From Deltaproteobacteria bacterium Ga0077550 (GTDB taxonomy: Bacteria; Myxococcota_A; Polyangia; Nannocystales; Nannocystaceae): a DNA stretch of 38,832 bases. Within the stretch, counting starts at the first letter, position 1. Each line of letters opens with the position of its first letter. The notes under the pieces were generated by a model, which had not been told where the DNA came from, ran no database searches, and saw only the letters and a program-made list of their open reading frames with translations. This document shows positions 29,351-37,288 of this stretch, one piece after another. Both the position numbers and the translations under genes were made by a program. The stretch is taken from assembly GCA_001464385.1 (NCBI GenBank), contig LNFB01000194.1:1-38832 (forward strand). The letters run 5' to 3'.

Positions 29351-30328
29351 ATGTCTGCGCCCGCTTCGCTGCCCGCACCCGACGCCGACCTCCCCGGGGA
29401 TTTCCTCGGCCCTGCCCTGGCGCAGACGCCCGATCGCTGGGTGATCGAGCTCGACACGCCCACGCGTCGAGCCCTCGACGCGCTGACGCGGGCGGCCACC
29501 GACGGGCACTTCGAGCGCCGCGTCGCCGACGCGATGCGGGAGGTCACCGGGTCCTGTCGGGATCGGCTGTCGTGCGGCCCCGGGGTCGTCCTCGTGCGCG
29601 GCGTCCCCGTCGAGGGTCACGCGCCCGCGGCGGCCGCGGCCCTGTTCACCGCGATCGGCCGCGGACTCGGCGAGCCGCAGCCGCAGAACCTGGACGGCGA
29701 TCGGATCACCGACGTGCGCGACACGGGCGCAGACCCGGACGATCCCGACGTCCGGCTGTATCGGACGCGCGCGGCCCAGGGCCCGCACACCGACGGCGCC
29801 GACGTCATCGGCCTGCTGTGCCTGCGCGCCGCCGCCCGCGGCGGGCACAGTCGCATCGTCAGCTCGGTCCGCGTGTTCCAGTCGATCGCGGCGGGCAGGC
29901 CCGACCTCGCGCCGCTGCTGTTGCAGCCGTGGTTCTTCCACGTCCCCGGCGCCGCCGCGCGCGGCCTGCCCGAGGCGATGCCGCGCCCCATCGTGCGCTT
30001 CGACGGGCGCAAGCTCGAGAGCTTCTTCATCGCCTGGTACCTCCGTAACGCACAGGGGCGCCCGGGCGTGCCGCCCCTCGACGCGGCGCGCGGCGAGCTG
30101 CTCGCGCTGTACGAGGCCACGGCGAACGATCCGGCGCTCGTGCTCGACATGGACCTGCGCCCGGGCGACCTGCAGTGGCTGCGCAACGCGTTCGTCCTGC
30201 ACGGGCGCACCGCCTACGAAGATCCGCCCCCGCCGGCGCCGGGCCGCCACCTCCTGCGTCTGTGGCTCGCCGCGGAAGACTTCGACGACACCACGCCGCG
30301 CTTCGACACCTCCGGAGGTGTCGCATGA
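29351..30328 (+). CDS. TauD/TfdA family Fe(II)/2-oxoglutarate dioxygenase
   Basis: 325 aa. The jelly-roll dioxygenase signature is present: His146-x-Asp148 (QGPHTDGADVIGLLCLR), a distal His (NAFVLHGRTAYEDPP) and the 2-oxoglutarate-binding Arg (RHLLRLWLA). The N-terminal region GPGVVLVRGVPVEG is typical of the L-asparagine oxygenase/clavaminate synthase-like branch. It should hydroxylate or oxidise a small molecule using O2, Fe(II) and 2-oxoglutarate; the substrate is not identified. A G-rich ribosome-binding site (GGGGGG) lies 6 nt before the ATG. Its TGA overlaps the next ATG (30325-30328), making the first link in a coupled three-gene operon. Confidence 0.9.
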   Translation: MSAPASLPAPDADLPGDFLGPALAQTPDRWVIELDTPTRRALDALTRAATDGHFERRVADAMREVTGSCRDRLSCGPGVVLVRGVPVEGHAPAAAAALFTAIGRGLGEPQPQNLDGDRITDVRDTGADPDDPDVRLYRTRAAQGPHTDGADVIGLLCLRAAARGGHSRIVSSVRVFQSIAAGRPDLAPLLLQPWFFHVPGAAARGLPEAMPRPIVRFDGRKLESFFIAWYLRNAQGRPGVPPLDAARGELLALYEATANDPALVLDMDLRPGDLQWLRNAFVLHGRTAYEDPPPPAPGRHLLRLWLAAEDFDDTTPRFDTSGGVA

Positions 30329-30828
30329 ACATCGACCCCGGATGGGCGGCGACGATCTGCCTGCTCGGCTTCGCGGTGCTGTCGCTGCAGGACGCGATCG
30401 TGGTCCACCTGTGGCGCGAGCGCCTGCCGCTGCGGCCCGCCTCGCGGGTCGAGCACCGCATCCACACGCTGCGCGCGTGGTGCTTCGCGCCGATCCTCCT
30501 CGTGTTCTTCGCCGGCCATGGGCCCGTCGCCCTCGCGTGGATCCTGCTGGCGATCGATCAGGCCCTCGAGATCGCGGACATGGCGGTCGAGCGCCGCTCG
30601 CGGGCGCACACCGCCGGCCTCCCGACGCCCGAGTACGTGGTCCACGGTCTGATCGTCACGCTGCGGGCCTCGGCCATCGCCTTCGCCGCGATCGCCGGCC
30701 CTGCCGCGCCGCTGGTCGCCACGGCGGAGCTCCTCGCCCCCGGCGCGGTGCTCATCGCCGTGCTGCACGAGGCGCTCGCGAGTCGTCCGACGTGGTTCCG
30801 TCGCTGGTATCCTGCCGCCACAGCATGA
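30325..30828 (+). CDS. Small integral membrane protein, function unknown
   Basis: 167 aa with about four to five hydrophobic helices: ATICLLGFAVLSLQDAIVVH, WCFAPILLVFFAGHG with VALAWILLAIDQ, VVHGLIVTLRASAIAFAAI, and LLAPGAVLIAVLHEAL. Charged residues sit inside helices (QDAIVVH, DQALEIADMAVERR), hinting at a functional site. I do not recognise a family. It is locked between the dioxygenase and the SigZ-like factor by ATGA overlaps on both sides, so it is likely made in fixed ratio with them. It may be a membrane anchor, transporter or sigma-factor regulator; none is shown. Confidence 0.8.
   Translation: MNIDPGWAATICLLGFAVLSLQDAIVVHLWRERLPLRPASRVEHRIHTLRAWCFAPILLVFFAGHGPVALAWILLAIDQALEIADMAVERRSRAHTAGLPTPEYVVHGLIVTLRASAIAFAAIAGPAAPLVATAELLAPGAVLIAVLHEALASRPTWFRRWYPAATA
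30808..30813 (+). promoter_or_regulatory. Possible internal TANNNT promoter for the SigZ-like gene
   Basis: TATCCT lies within the end of the membrane-protein gene, 11 nt before ATG 30825. It could allow separate leaderless expression of the sigma factor despite the coupled arrangement. Confidence 0.25.
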
Positions 30829-31358
30829 GCTGCGACCTGCGCATCGTGGCGGCGCGCATCCGTCCGTTCGTCGAGCGACGGGTGGCGGCAGCCGACGTCG
30901 ACGACGTGCTGCAGGAGGTGCTGGTCCGCGTCCACCGCGAGTTCGACGCGATCGACGACGACGAGCGCTTCGCCCGGTGGCTCCACCGCGTCGCCGCCAA
31001 CGCGATCGCCGATCACCACCGCCGCAGCGCCCGACGCGATCGCAAGCACGAGGCCGCCGCGGTGGAGCCCAAGGACGACGCGCCCGAGGCCGACGACGCC
31101 GCGGCGGTGTTCGCCAGCTTCGTCACCTACGCGGTCGACAGCCTGCCCACACCCTACCGCGAGGCGCTGCACCTCACCGAGCTCGGCGGCCTCACCATGG
31201 CCGAGGCCGCGGCCCGCGAGGGGCTGTCGGTCTCCGGCATGAAGTCGCGGGTGCAGCGGGGTCGTCGCATGCTCCGCGAGCTGTTCGAGGCCTGCTGCGA
31301 GATCGCCCTGGATGCCCGCGGACGCATCGTCGAGTACAGCCCTCGGGGCGGACGCTGA
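30825..31358 (+). CDS. sigZ: SigZ-type RNA polymerase sigma factor
   Basis: 177 aa. Region 2: IVAARIRPFVERRVAAADVD, then DVLQEVLVRVHREF and FARWLHRVAANAIADHHRR. Region 4: LPTPYREALHLTELGGLTMA, then a recognition helix GLSVSGMKSRVQRGRRMLRE. The C-terminal tail ACCEIALDARGRIVEYSPRG is diagnostic of the SigZ subgroup, where a Cys-rich segment precedes a D-x-R-G-x-I-x-x-Y motif. In SigZ-type factors the Cys pair may sense redox state or metal, but this is not established here. No anti-sigma gene is adjacent. It is the third member of the ATGA-coupled operon with the dioxygenase and membrane protein. Confidence 0.9.
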   Translation: MSCDLRIVAARIRPFVERRVAAADVDDVLQEVLVRVHREFDAIDDDERFARWLHRVAANAIADHHRRSARRDRKHEAAAVEPKDDAPEADDAAAVFASFVTYAVDSLPTPYREALHLTELGGLTMAEAAAREGLSVSGMKSRVQRGRRMLRELFEACCEIALDARGRIVEYSPRGGR

Positions 31359-31422
31359 CGGCGCCGACGCTGCTAAGGTCGATCGGGCATCGGACGCCCC
31401 GCGCCGATGCCCGGGCGCACCC

Positions 31423-32301
31423 ATGGATCTGAACCTCCTCAGCCTGTTCGTCAGCGTGACCGAGGCCGCCAGCTTCTCGAAGACCGCCGAGAAGCTCGGG
31501 GTCCCGCGGTCGTCGGTCAGCCGCGGCATCGCGGCGCTCGAGCGCTCCCTCGGGGTGCAGCTGCTGAGCCGCAGCACGCGGCACGTCGCGCTGACGACCG
31601 CGGGCACGACGCTGTACGCCAAGGTCGCGCCGCAGCTCGCGGCGCTGCGCTCGGCCATGGGCTCGCTGCCCGAGCGCGAGGAGCAGCCGTCGGGCACCCT
31701 GCGCCTCACCGCGCCCAACGACCTCGGCGCGATCGTCCTGCCCGCCGTCTTCGCGGCGTTCGCCCTGCGATATCCGGCCATCGACCTCGACGTGCGCCTG
31801 ACGAACCGCCAGGTCGACCTCGTCGGCGAGGGCTTCGATCTCGCGCTGCGCGTCTCGGGCACCCGGCTGAACGACTCGTCCTTGGTCGCGCGCAAGCTCG
31901 CGACCGCGCCGATGCAGGTGTTCGCGTCACCGGCGTACCTCGCCCGCGCCGGCACGCCCCGCGGCGTCGAGGAGGCGGCGGACCACGCCTGGGTGATGTT
32001 CCCGGCGATCGGCACACCTCCACCGCTGGTGAAGCCGACGGGCGCGCCGCGTGTGCGCGGCGACGACATCCGCTTCGTCCACGAGATGATCCGCGAGGGG
32101 ATCGGGCTCGGCCTGCTGCCCGCCGCCCTCGCCCGCGAGGACCTCGCCGCGGGCCGCCTGGTGCGGGTCCTGCCGAAGGTGGCGATCACGGCCGGCGCCC
32201 TCTACCTCGTGCATCCGCCGTCGAAGCACGTCCCGCGCAAGGTCACCGCGTTCCGCGACTTCCTCATCGACCAGCTCTCGCGCACCTCCCTGTTCGGCTG
32301 A
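31423..32301 (+). CDS. LysR family transcriptional regulator
   Basis: 292 aa, normal LysR length. The N-terminal winged HTH is standard: MDLNLLSLFVSVTEAASFSK, then TAEKLGVPRSSVSRGIAALE and LGVQLLSRSTRHVALTTAG. The effector domain (about 90-290) contains GTLRLTAPNDLGAIVLP, VDLVGEGFDLALRVSGT and GIGLGLLPAALAREDLAAGR, closest to the branch that includes CrgA/DmlR-like regulators. It probably controls a nearby operon, either the dioxygenase-sigma operon upstream or the hydroxylase gene downstream (41-bp gap). The inducer is unknown. Confidence 0.93.
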   Translation: MDLNLLSLFVSVTEAASFSKTAEKLGVPRSSVSRGIAALERSLGVQLLSRSTRHVALTTAGTTLYAKVAPQLAALRSAMGSLPEREEQPSGTLRLTAPNDLGAIVLPAVFAAFALRYPAIDLDVRLTNRQVDLVGEGFDLALRVSGTRLNDSSLVARKLATAPMQVFASPAYLARAGTPRGVEEAADHAWVMFPAIGTPPPLVKPTGAPRVRGDDIRFVHEMIREGIGLGLLPAALAREDLAAGRLVRVLPKVAITAGALYLVHPPSKHVPRKVTAFRDFLIDQLSRTSLFG

Positions 32302-32330
32302 GCCCGCTCGACGGTGGCGGGCGCGATGGG

Positions 32331-32336
32331 TACGAT
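32331..32336 (+). promoter_or_regulatory. TANNNT hexamer, 6 nt before the fatty acid hydroxylase GTG
   Basis: TACGAT ends 6 nt before GTG 32343. The same hexamer precedes the kinase at 1990. The G-rich spacer GGGCGG is too close to the start to act as a Shine-Dalgarno. Confidence 0.35.
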
Positions 32337-32342
32337 GGGCGG

Positions 32343-33164
32343 GTGTCGTCGGGGCGCGGCTGGGCGAAGATCGTCGACGGCGTGCTGCTGGTCACGCTGA
32401 CCGCAGCCGGCCTGCTCCACCCCGAGAGCCCGGCCACGTTCTACGCCGCGCTCGCAGGTGCCTTCGCGGCCCTCGCGACCGTCGTGCTCGGCGGGGCGGC
32501 GCTCGCGAACCTCGTCGCTGGCCGCGTCGATCCCCACGCCCGCATCCAAGGGCCGCGCGTCCGTCCGGCGCGCATCGGCACCGAGGCCTTCGAGAGCGCC
32601 CGCGCGATGTATGTCGCGGCGTGCCTCGCCGCGTGGCCCATCGCGCAGTGGCAGCTCGGCCACGACACCGCGATGGTGTGGTCGCTGGACGGTCACCCGT
32701 GGTGGGCCGTCGTGCTGCAGACCCTCGTCGGCGTGGTGGTGATCGACGGCTGGCTGTACCTCAAGCACCGCCTGCTGCACACCCGCTGGCTGTTCCCCTT
32801 CCACGCCCCGCACCACGCCTTCCGCGATCCGACGCCGTTCGCCGGCTTCGCGGTCGCGCCGGTGGAGGCGGTGATGACATTCTGGCCGATCCTCATCCTC
32901 TGCATCCCGGCGGCGACCCACTGGGCGCCGCTGTACTTCGGTCTCGTGCTCGGCTTCATCGCGCTCAACTTCTACCTCCACTGCGGCGTCACGTGGCGGC
33001 TGCTCGAGGGCACGCTGCCGCGGGCGTTCCTCAACACCTCGGCGTTCCACAACGTGCACCACTCCCACGTGAAGGTGAACTTCGGCGAGGCGCTGTACCT
33101 GTGGGATCGGATCTGCGGCACGCGGCTGGTGGATCGGGCGGACGTCCGCGAGACGGCGCGCTGA
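32343..33164 (+). CDS. Fatty acid hydroxylase / sterol desaturase family membrane protein
   Basis: 273 aa from GTG 32343. About five membrane helices flank the histidine clusters that bind the diiron site: KHRLLHT (HxxxH), FHAPHHAF (HxxHH) and FHNVHHSHV (HxxHH). The order and spacing match the fatty acid hydroxylase superfamily. It would hydroxylate or desaturate a lipid in the membrane with O2. This fits the family's known roles in hydroxylated fatty acids, sterols or carotenoids, but the substrate is not resolvable. It sits 41 bp after the LysR gene. Confidence 0.9.
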   Translation: MSSGRGWAKIVDGVLLVTLTAAGLLHPESPATFYAALAGAFAALATVVLGGAALANLVAGRVDPHARIQGPRVRPARIGTEAFESARAMYVAACLAAWPIAQWQLGHDTAMVWSLDGHPWWAVVLQTLVGVVVIDGWLYLKHRLLHTRWLFPFHAPHHAFRDPTPFAGFAVAPVEAVMTFWPILILCIPAATHWAPLYFGLVLGFIALNFYLHCGVTWRLLEGTLPRAFLNTSAFHNVHHSHVKVNFGEALYLWDRICGTRLVDRADVRETAR

Positions 33165-33196
33165 CGGGTGCCAGCATCCCCGGCGCCGATTTCCGA

Positions 33197-33202
33197 TACT
33201 CT
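33197..33202 (+). promoter_or_regulatory. TANNNT hexamer, 9 nt before the CotH-like gene
   Basis: TACTCT ends 9 nt before GTG 33212 (6 nt before the alternative GTG 33209). No Shine-Dalgarno is present. Confidence 0.3.
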
Positions 33203-33211
33203 GTTGGTGTG

Positions 33212-35188
33212 GTGAAGTTCGACCGACGCTCGCTGGTGGCCGCGCTCCTCTCGTCGTCGTTGTCCTCGGCGTCGTGCGGCGACGACTCGACGCAGGCCGA
33301 GTCGAGCGGCACCTCGGCGGCCGAGACCACCACGACCGCGACGACGGTGGCCGAGACCACGGGCGGCGCCACGACGACGGGCACGGTCGCCGACGGCAGC
33401 GGGGAGTCGAGCGCCGCGTCCACCGGCAGCAGCAGCTCGTCGAGCGGCCCGGGCTCGTCGTCGGGCGACGAGAGCTCGACGACCGAGCCGCCGCACGTCA
33501 CCGACTTCCGTCGCTGTGCGATCGCGGTCGCGTGCGATCAGGCGATCGTCGACGAGCCCAAGCGCAGCTGCAACGTGACCGTGACCGAGGCGGACGGCTA
33601 CGTCGTGTACGACGGCGCGGGCGGCCTCGAGAACCGGGGCCGCTCGTCGCAGACCTGGCCCAAGCACCAGTACGGCCTCGAGCTGTGGGAGCACGCGAAC
33701 GTCGAACTGGTCTCACCGGGCGCGACGTGGCGCTACAACGACGGACCCACCGCGGGCGGCGTCGACTGGAACCAGGCGGACTTCGACGACGCCGCGTGGG
33801 CGCAGGGCCCCGCGCCGCTCGGCTACGGCGTGCTCGGGCCCGAGCAGTGGGCCACCGTGGCGCAGATCCCCAACGCCACGACGATCGGCTACGGGCCCGA
33901 CGCGGGGAACAAGCACATCACGTCGTGGTATCGCCACACCTTCGAGGTCGCGGACGCGGCGACACTCGATCCGGTGGTGCTCCACGTGCGCGCCGACGAC
34001 GGCGCGGCGGTCTACGTCAACGGCACCGAGATCGCGCGGTTCAACCTCCCCGCCGGCCCGCTCACCGCCACCACGCCGGCCAGCAGGACCCTCGACAGCC
34101 TCGACGAGATCGAGTTCGTCGACGCCCGCGTGCCCGCGGGCCTGCTCGTCGACGGCACCAACGTCGTGGCGGTCGAGGTCCACCAGGCCTCGGCCGTGTC
34201 GTCGGACGTCGCGCTCGATCTGTCGCTGTCGACCGACCCGCCCTCGGCGCCCGTCGACTTCTTCGAGTTCGGCGACGAGTCCGACTGGATCCTGAGCGGG
34301 ATGTACTTCGACCTGTCGCTGTACCGCAACAAGCTGATGTACGACCTGTTCGAGGCCTTCGCCCCGGACGCCAACTACGGCCCGCAGACGCAGTACTGCG
34401 ATCTCACCCTCGACGGCGACTGGCGCGGCATCTATCTGCTGAGCGAGGAGATCGGCCGCGACGCCGAGCGCGTCGACATCCAGGCCCAGCTCGGCAACGG
34501 CGAGTCGTTCATCTTCAAGAGCGACGTCACGCAGACGTGGATCGTGGCCAACGGGATCGGCTGGCAGCTCGTGTACCCCAAGGCCGACGACGTCACCCCC
34601 GCCGTCGCGGCCGGCCTCACCGCGGCGATGACCGAGTTCGGCGACGCCACCGCGGGCATCGGCGACGTCTGGGACGTCGTCGACATGCCGACGCTCGTCG
34701 ACTGGGTGCTCCTGCAGGAGCTGTCGAACAACGGCGACGCCTACTACTCGAGCATGCACATCTACAGGGACGTCGGCGGGAAGATCATCTTCGTCCCGTG
34801 GGACTTCGACATCGGGCTGGGCGGCGGCTGCAACGCCACCGACGGCTGGCTGTACCGCTCGCAGGGCCACTGGTTGAACGTGATGGCCGCGGACCCCGAG
34901 TTCCGCGCCGCCTTCGTCGCCCGCTGGGCCGAGCTGCGCGAGGGCCCGCTGTCGCAGGCGTCGATCGATGCCCAGCTCGCCGGCTATGTCGACACGATGA
35001 CGCCCGAGACGATCGAGGAGAACTTCGAGCGCTGGCCGCAGGACCAGATCATCGGCGGCGACGACTGGGTGCTGCCGTTCCGCGAGTCGTGCCCGACGGC
35101 GACCTGGGACGAGGAGCACGCCTACGTGCAGACGTGGCTCACCGAGCGGCTGGCGTGGATGGACGCGAACATCGCGACGTTCCAGTGA
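33212..35188 (+). CDS. CotH-like protein kinase lipoprotein with an inserted beta-sandwich domain
   Basis: 658 aa from GTG 33212. The signal peptide (LVAALLSSSLSSASC) has a lipobox at Cys22, followed by a Ser/Thr/Gly tether to about residue 92. CotH landmarks are split. The first, NRGRSSQTWPKHQYGLELWE, lies at 141-160. The second, SDWILSGMYFDLSLYRNKLM, comes only at 357-376 and is followed by TLDGDWRGIYLLSEEIG and the metal motif VPWDFDIGLGGG. Between them (about 163-343) is an all-beta domain with YNDGPTAGGVDWNQADFDDA, ITSWYRHTFEV and LHVRADDGAAVYVNGTEIAR, resembling galactose-binding or PA14-like modules. CotH proteins are atypical kinases that phosphorylate surface proteins; the insert may bind glycan. 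Activity here is inferred. Confidence 0.88.
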   Translation: MKFDRRSLVAALLSSSLSSASCGDDSTQAESSGTSAAETTTTATTVAETTGGATTTGTVADGSGESSAASTGSSSSSSGPGSSSGDESSTTEPPHVTDFRRCAIAVACDQAIVDEPKRSCNVTVTEADGYVVYDGAGGLENRGRSSQTWPKHQYGLELWEHANVELVSPGATWRYNDGPTAGGVDWNQADFDDAAWAQGPAPLGYGVLGPEQWATVAQIPNATTIGYGPDAGNKHITSWYRHTFEVADAATLDPVVLHVRADDGAAVYVNGTEIARFNLPAGPLTATTPASRTLDSLDEIEFVDARVPAGLLVDGTNVVAVEVHQASAVSSDVALDLSLSTDPPSAPVDFFEFGDESDWILSGMYFDLSLYRNKLMYDLFEAFAPDANYGPQTQYCDLTLDGDWRGIYLLSEEIGRDAERVDIQAQLGNGESFIFKSDVTQTWIVANGIGWQLVYPKADDVTPAVAAGLTAAMTEFGDATAGIGDVWDVVDMPTLVDWVLLQELSNNGDAYYSSMHIYRDVGGKIIFVPWDFDIGLGGGCNATDGWLYRSQGHWLNVMAADPEFRAAFVARWAELREGPLSQASIDAQLAGYVDTMTPETIEENFERWPQDQIIGGDDWVLPFRESCPTATWDEEHAYVQTWLTERLAWMDANIATFQ

Positions 35189-35249
35189 CCCGCCGCGATC
35201 CCGGGGTGAGCCGTTTCGCGTCGCTCGGGCGACCTGCCCCTTCGACCGG

Positions 35250-36629
35250 ATGAGCACGCGCATCTCCCCGCTCCGCCACCTCCTCGCGATCGCCACCCTC
35301 GGTGCGTGCAGCCCCGGCGCCGACGAGGACTCGGCGTCGACCGCCGATGCGGCATCGAGCCCGTCGGACGGCGAATCGAGCTCCGGCGCCTCGGCCGGCT
35401 CGACCACCACGGGCGGAGCCGGTCCCTCGACGGCGTCGGAGTCGAGCCCGACCGACCCCGCGTCGACGAGCGCCGACGGCACCGGCGACACGGCGCCCGA
35501 TCCGGTCGGCCCCGGCGGCTGTGCGGGGGACGGCGAGCCCCTCACCGCCCTCGAGCAGAGCATCGCGGAGCTCCCGGCGGACACCTGGTGGACGGCGGCC
35601 GACACCAAGCTCCGCGCCGTGTGCCCACCCGATCGGAGCGACTACATGTGCAGGTCCGTGGTCGGCGCGTGGAGCGGTGGCGCCTGGGATCCGGTGCACC
35701 GGCAGATGCTGATCTTCGGCGGCGGACACGGCGACTCGAGCGACAACTCGCTGTACGCGTTCGATCTCGGCACGCTGACCTGGGCGCGCCTGACCGAGCC
35801 CTCACCGGCGGAGATGAAGGACGCCGACCCGCTCCCCGACGGGCAACCCGCGTCGCGTCACACCTACGACGGGCTGCAGTACCTCGCCGGCGCCCAGCGT
35901 CTGTTCGCCTGGGGCGGCTCGCAATGGCAGAACGGTGGCATCACCAACCGGACCTGGCTGTTCGACCACGATGCCGGCTGGCACGACACCGGGGTGCAAC
36001 CACCGATGTCGTTCACGTATGCGCACGCGACGGCCTACGATCCCGGCACCGACCGCGTGTTCATGCACCACGACTACGGCCTGCACGTGTACGAGCCAGC
36101 CGCGAACACCTGGACGACGCTGCAGGACTACGGCGTACCACCGTACTGGCCGCGCTATTCGATCTCGGGGGACTATCGCGGCGTCGTCGACACCTCGCGC
36201 GACCTGCTGTGGTTCATCGGCGCGCGGCTGTACCTCGTCTACGACCTCGCGAACGGCGTGCACGTCACCGACGAGTGGATCACCGAGGGCGGCGGCGAGT
36301 TCACGAACGCGGCCGCCGTCGCTGGACACGACGAGCAGCTGATCCACACCGGCGGCGCGGCGATCATCGAGGCGACCGGCCCGGGCGTCGACTACGATCC
36401 CAAGGCCGACGCGCTCGTCGCCTGGGCCGGCGGCGCGCCCTGGCGGCTGGACCTGGAGAGCAAGACGTGGATCGAGCTGTCGGCCGACGGCGCCCCGGTC
36501 GCGGCGCAGGAGAGCGGCGGCACGTACGGTCGGTGGCGCTACGTGCCCCGGGTCAACGCGTTCCTGCTCGTCAACGACGTCGACCAGGACGTCGTCTTCT
36601 ACAAGCACTCGGCCGCGTGCGGCCCGTGA
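35250..36629 (+). CDS. Beta-propeller (Kelch-like) lipoprotein
   Basis: 459 aa. The signal peptide (LRHLLAIATLGAC) ends with a lipobox Cys20, then a long Ser/Thr/Gly/Ala tether to about residue 92. The folded part has repeated propeller blades: GAWDPVHRQMLIFGGGHGDS, then LYAFDLGTLTWARL, FAWGGSQWQNGGITNRTWLF, YDPGTDRVFMHHDYGLHVYE and WRLDLESKTWIELS. Kelch-type GG and spaced Tyr/Trp residues are visible. No copper-radical ligands of galactose oxidase are apparent, so I treat it as a binding or structural surface protein. It follows the CotH-like gene by 61 bp on the same strand and may share its transcript. Confidence 0.83.
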   Translation: MSTRISPLRHLLAIATLGACSPGADEDSASTADAASSPSDGESSSGASAGSTTTGGAGPSTASESSPTDPASTSADGTGDTAPDPVGPGGCAGDGEPLTALEQSIAELPADTWWTAADTKLRAVCPPDRSDYMCRSVVGAWSGGAWDPVHRQMLIFGGGHGDSSDNSLYAFDLGTLTWARLTEPSPAEMKDADPLPDGQPASRHTYDGLQYLAGAQRLFAWGGSQWQNGGITNRTWLFDHDAGWHDTGVQPPMSFTYAHATAYDPGTDRVFMHHDYGLHVYEPAANTWTTLQDYGVPPYWPRYSISGDYRGVVDTSRDLLWFIGARLYLVYDLANGVHVTDEWITEGGGEFTNAAAVAGHDEQLIHTGGAAIIEATGPGVDYDPKADALVAWAGGAPWRLDLESKTWIELSADGAPVAAQESGGTYGRWRYVPRVNAFLLVNDVDQDVVFYKHSAACGP

Positions 36630-36642
36630 CGCCCGTCCGCGA

Positions 36643-37125
36643 TCATCCCTCGAGGAACCGCTCGCGCAGCGCTTCGCGCAGCTCCTCGCGCAGCTCGACG
36701 TAGCGTGCGTACTGCTCCGCGGTCAGCACCGGCTGGATCGCGGCGTCCGTCTGCTTGCGCAGCCGCTGCACCTCGGGTCGGATCGCGCGCGCAGCCTCGA
36801 ACTTGGCGAACCGCGTCGGCTGGCTGCGGATGTACGTGACGTGGGGCTGCAGGTCCCGGGCGTAGGCCGCGAAGATGCCGCGGAGCTGCGCGGTCTGGGC
36901 GTCGTCGAGGTCCAGCGCGGTGTCGAGTCGGTCGACGAACCGCTCCGTCAGCTGCGCCAGGCCCGTGTCCGACGCGGACGCGGGTGCGGCGGACGGCGTC
37001 GTCGCCTCGGGGAGGTTCACGACCGTCGTGGCGGTGGCGACGGCCGACGCGTCGCCGGGCGTCGACGGGTTTCCGGCGCACGCGGCGAGCAGCAGCCAGG
37101 GGAGCATCGTGGTGCGGTCGAGCAT
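36643..37125 (-). CDS. Spy/CpxP-like periplasmic lipoprotein
   Basis: 160 aa from ATG 37125; ATG 37107 (MLPWLLLAACAG) would drop six residues. The signal is short with a lipobox (LLLAAC). After a Thr/Ala/Pro linker, the helical part begins LTERFVDRLDTALDLDDAQT and ends with an LTxxQ-like motif, VLTAEQYARYVELREELREA. This composition is like Spy/CpxP proteins, small periplasmic chaperones that bind metals or unfolded proteins. Similarity is limited to helix pattern and the LTxxQ-like motif, so the assignment is moderate. It is convergent with the propeller gene (13-bp gap) and divergent from the copper monooxygenase gene. Confidence 0.68.
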   Translation of the reverse strand: MLDRTTMLPWLLLAACAGNPSTPGDASAVATATTVVNLPEATTPSAAPASASDTGLAQLTERFVDRLDTALDLDDAQTAQLRGIFAAYARDLQPHVTYIRSQPTRFAKFEAARAIRPEVQRLRKQTDAAIQPVLTAEQYARYVELREELREALRERFLEG

Positions 37126-37276
37126 CGAGCCCGGAAGAGCAACGACCGTGCCGTCGCCGGGCACCTGCGATCTTCGCGTTGGCGCGGGTACGCCCTCGAC
37201 CGCGGGACATGGACAATCGTCGAGGTTCCGGTGCGGCCGCGACTGCGATCGCCTTCCGCTGGCCACGCCCGCGCCG

Positions 37277-37282
37277 TAGCAT
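37277..37282 (+). promoter_or_regulatory. TANNNT hexamer, 6 nt before the copper monooxygenase gene
   Basis: TAGCAT ends 6 nt before ATG 37289. No Shine-Dalgarno is present, and the 163-bp region to the divergent Spy-like gene shows nothing else that I can call. Confidence 0.35.
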
Positions 37283-37288
37283 GGCGAC

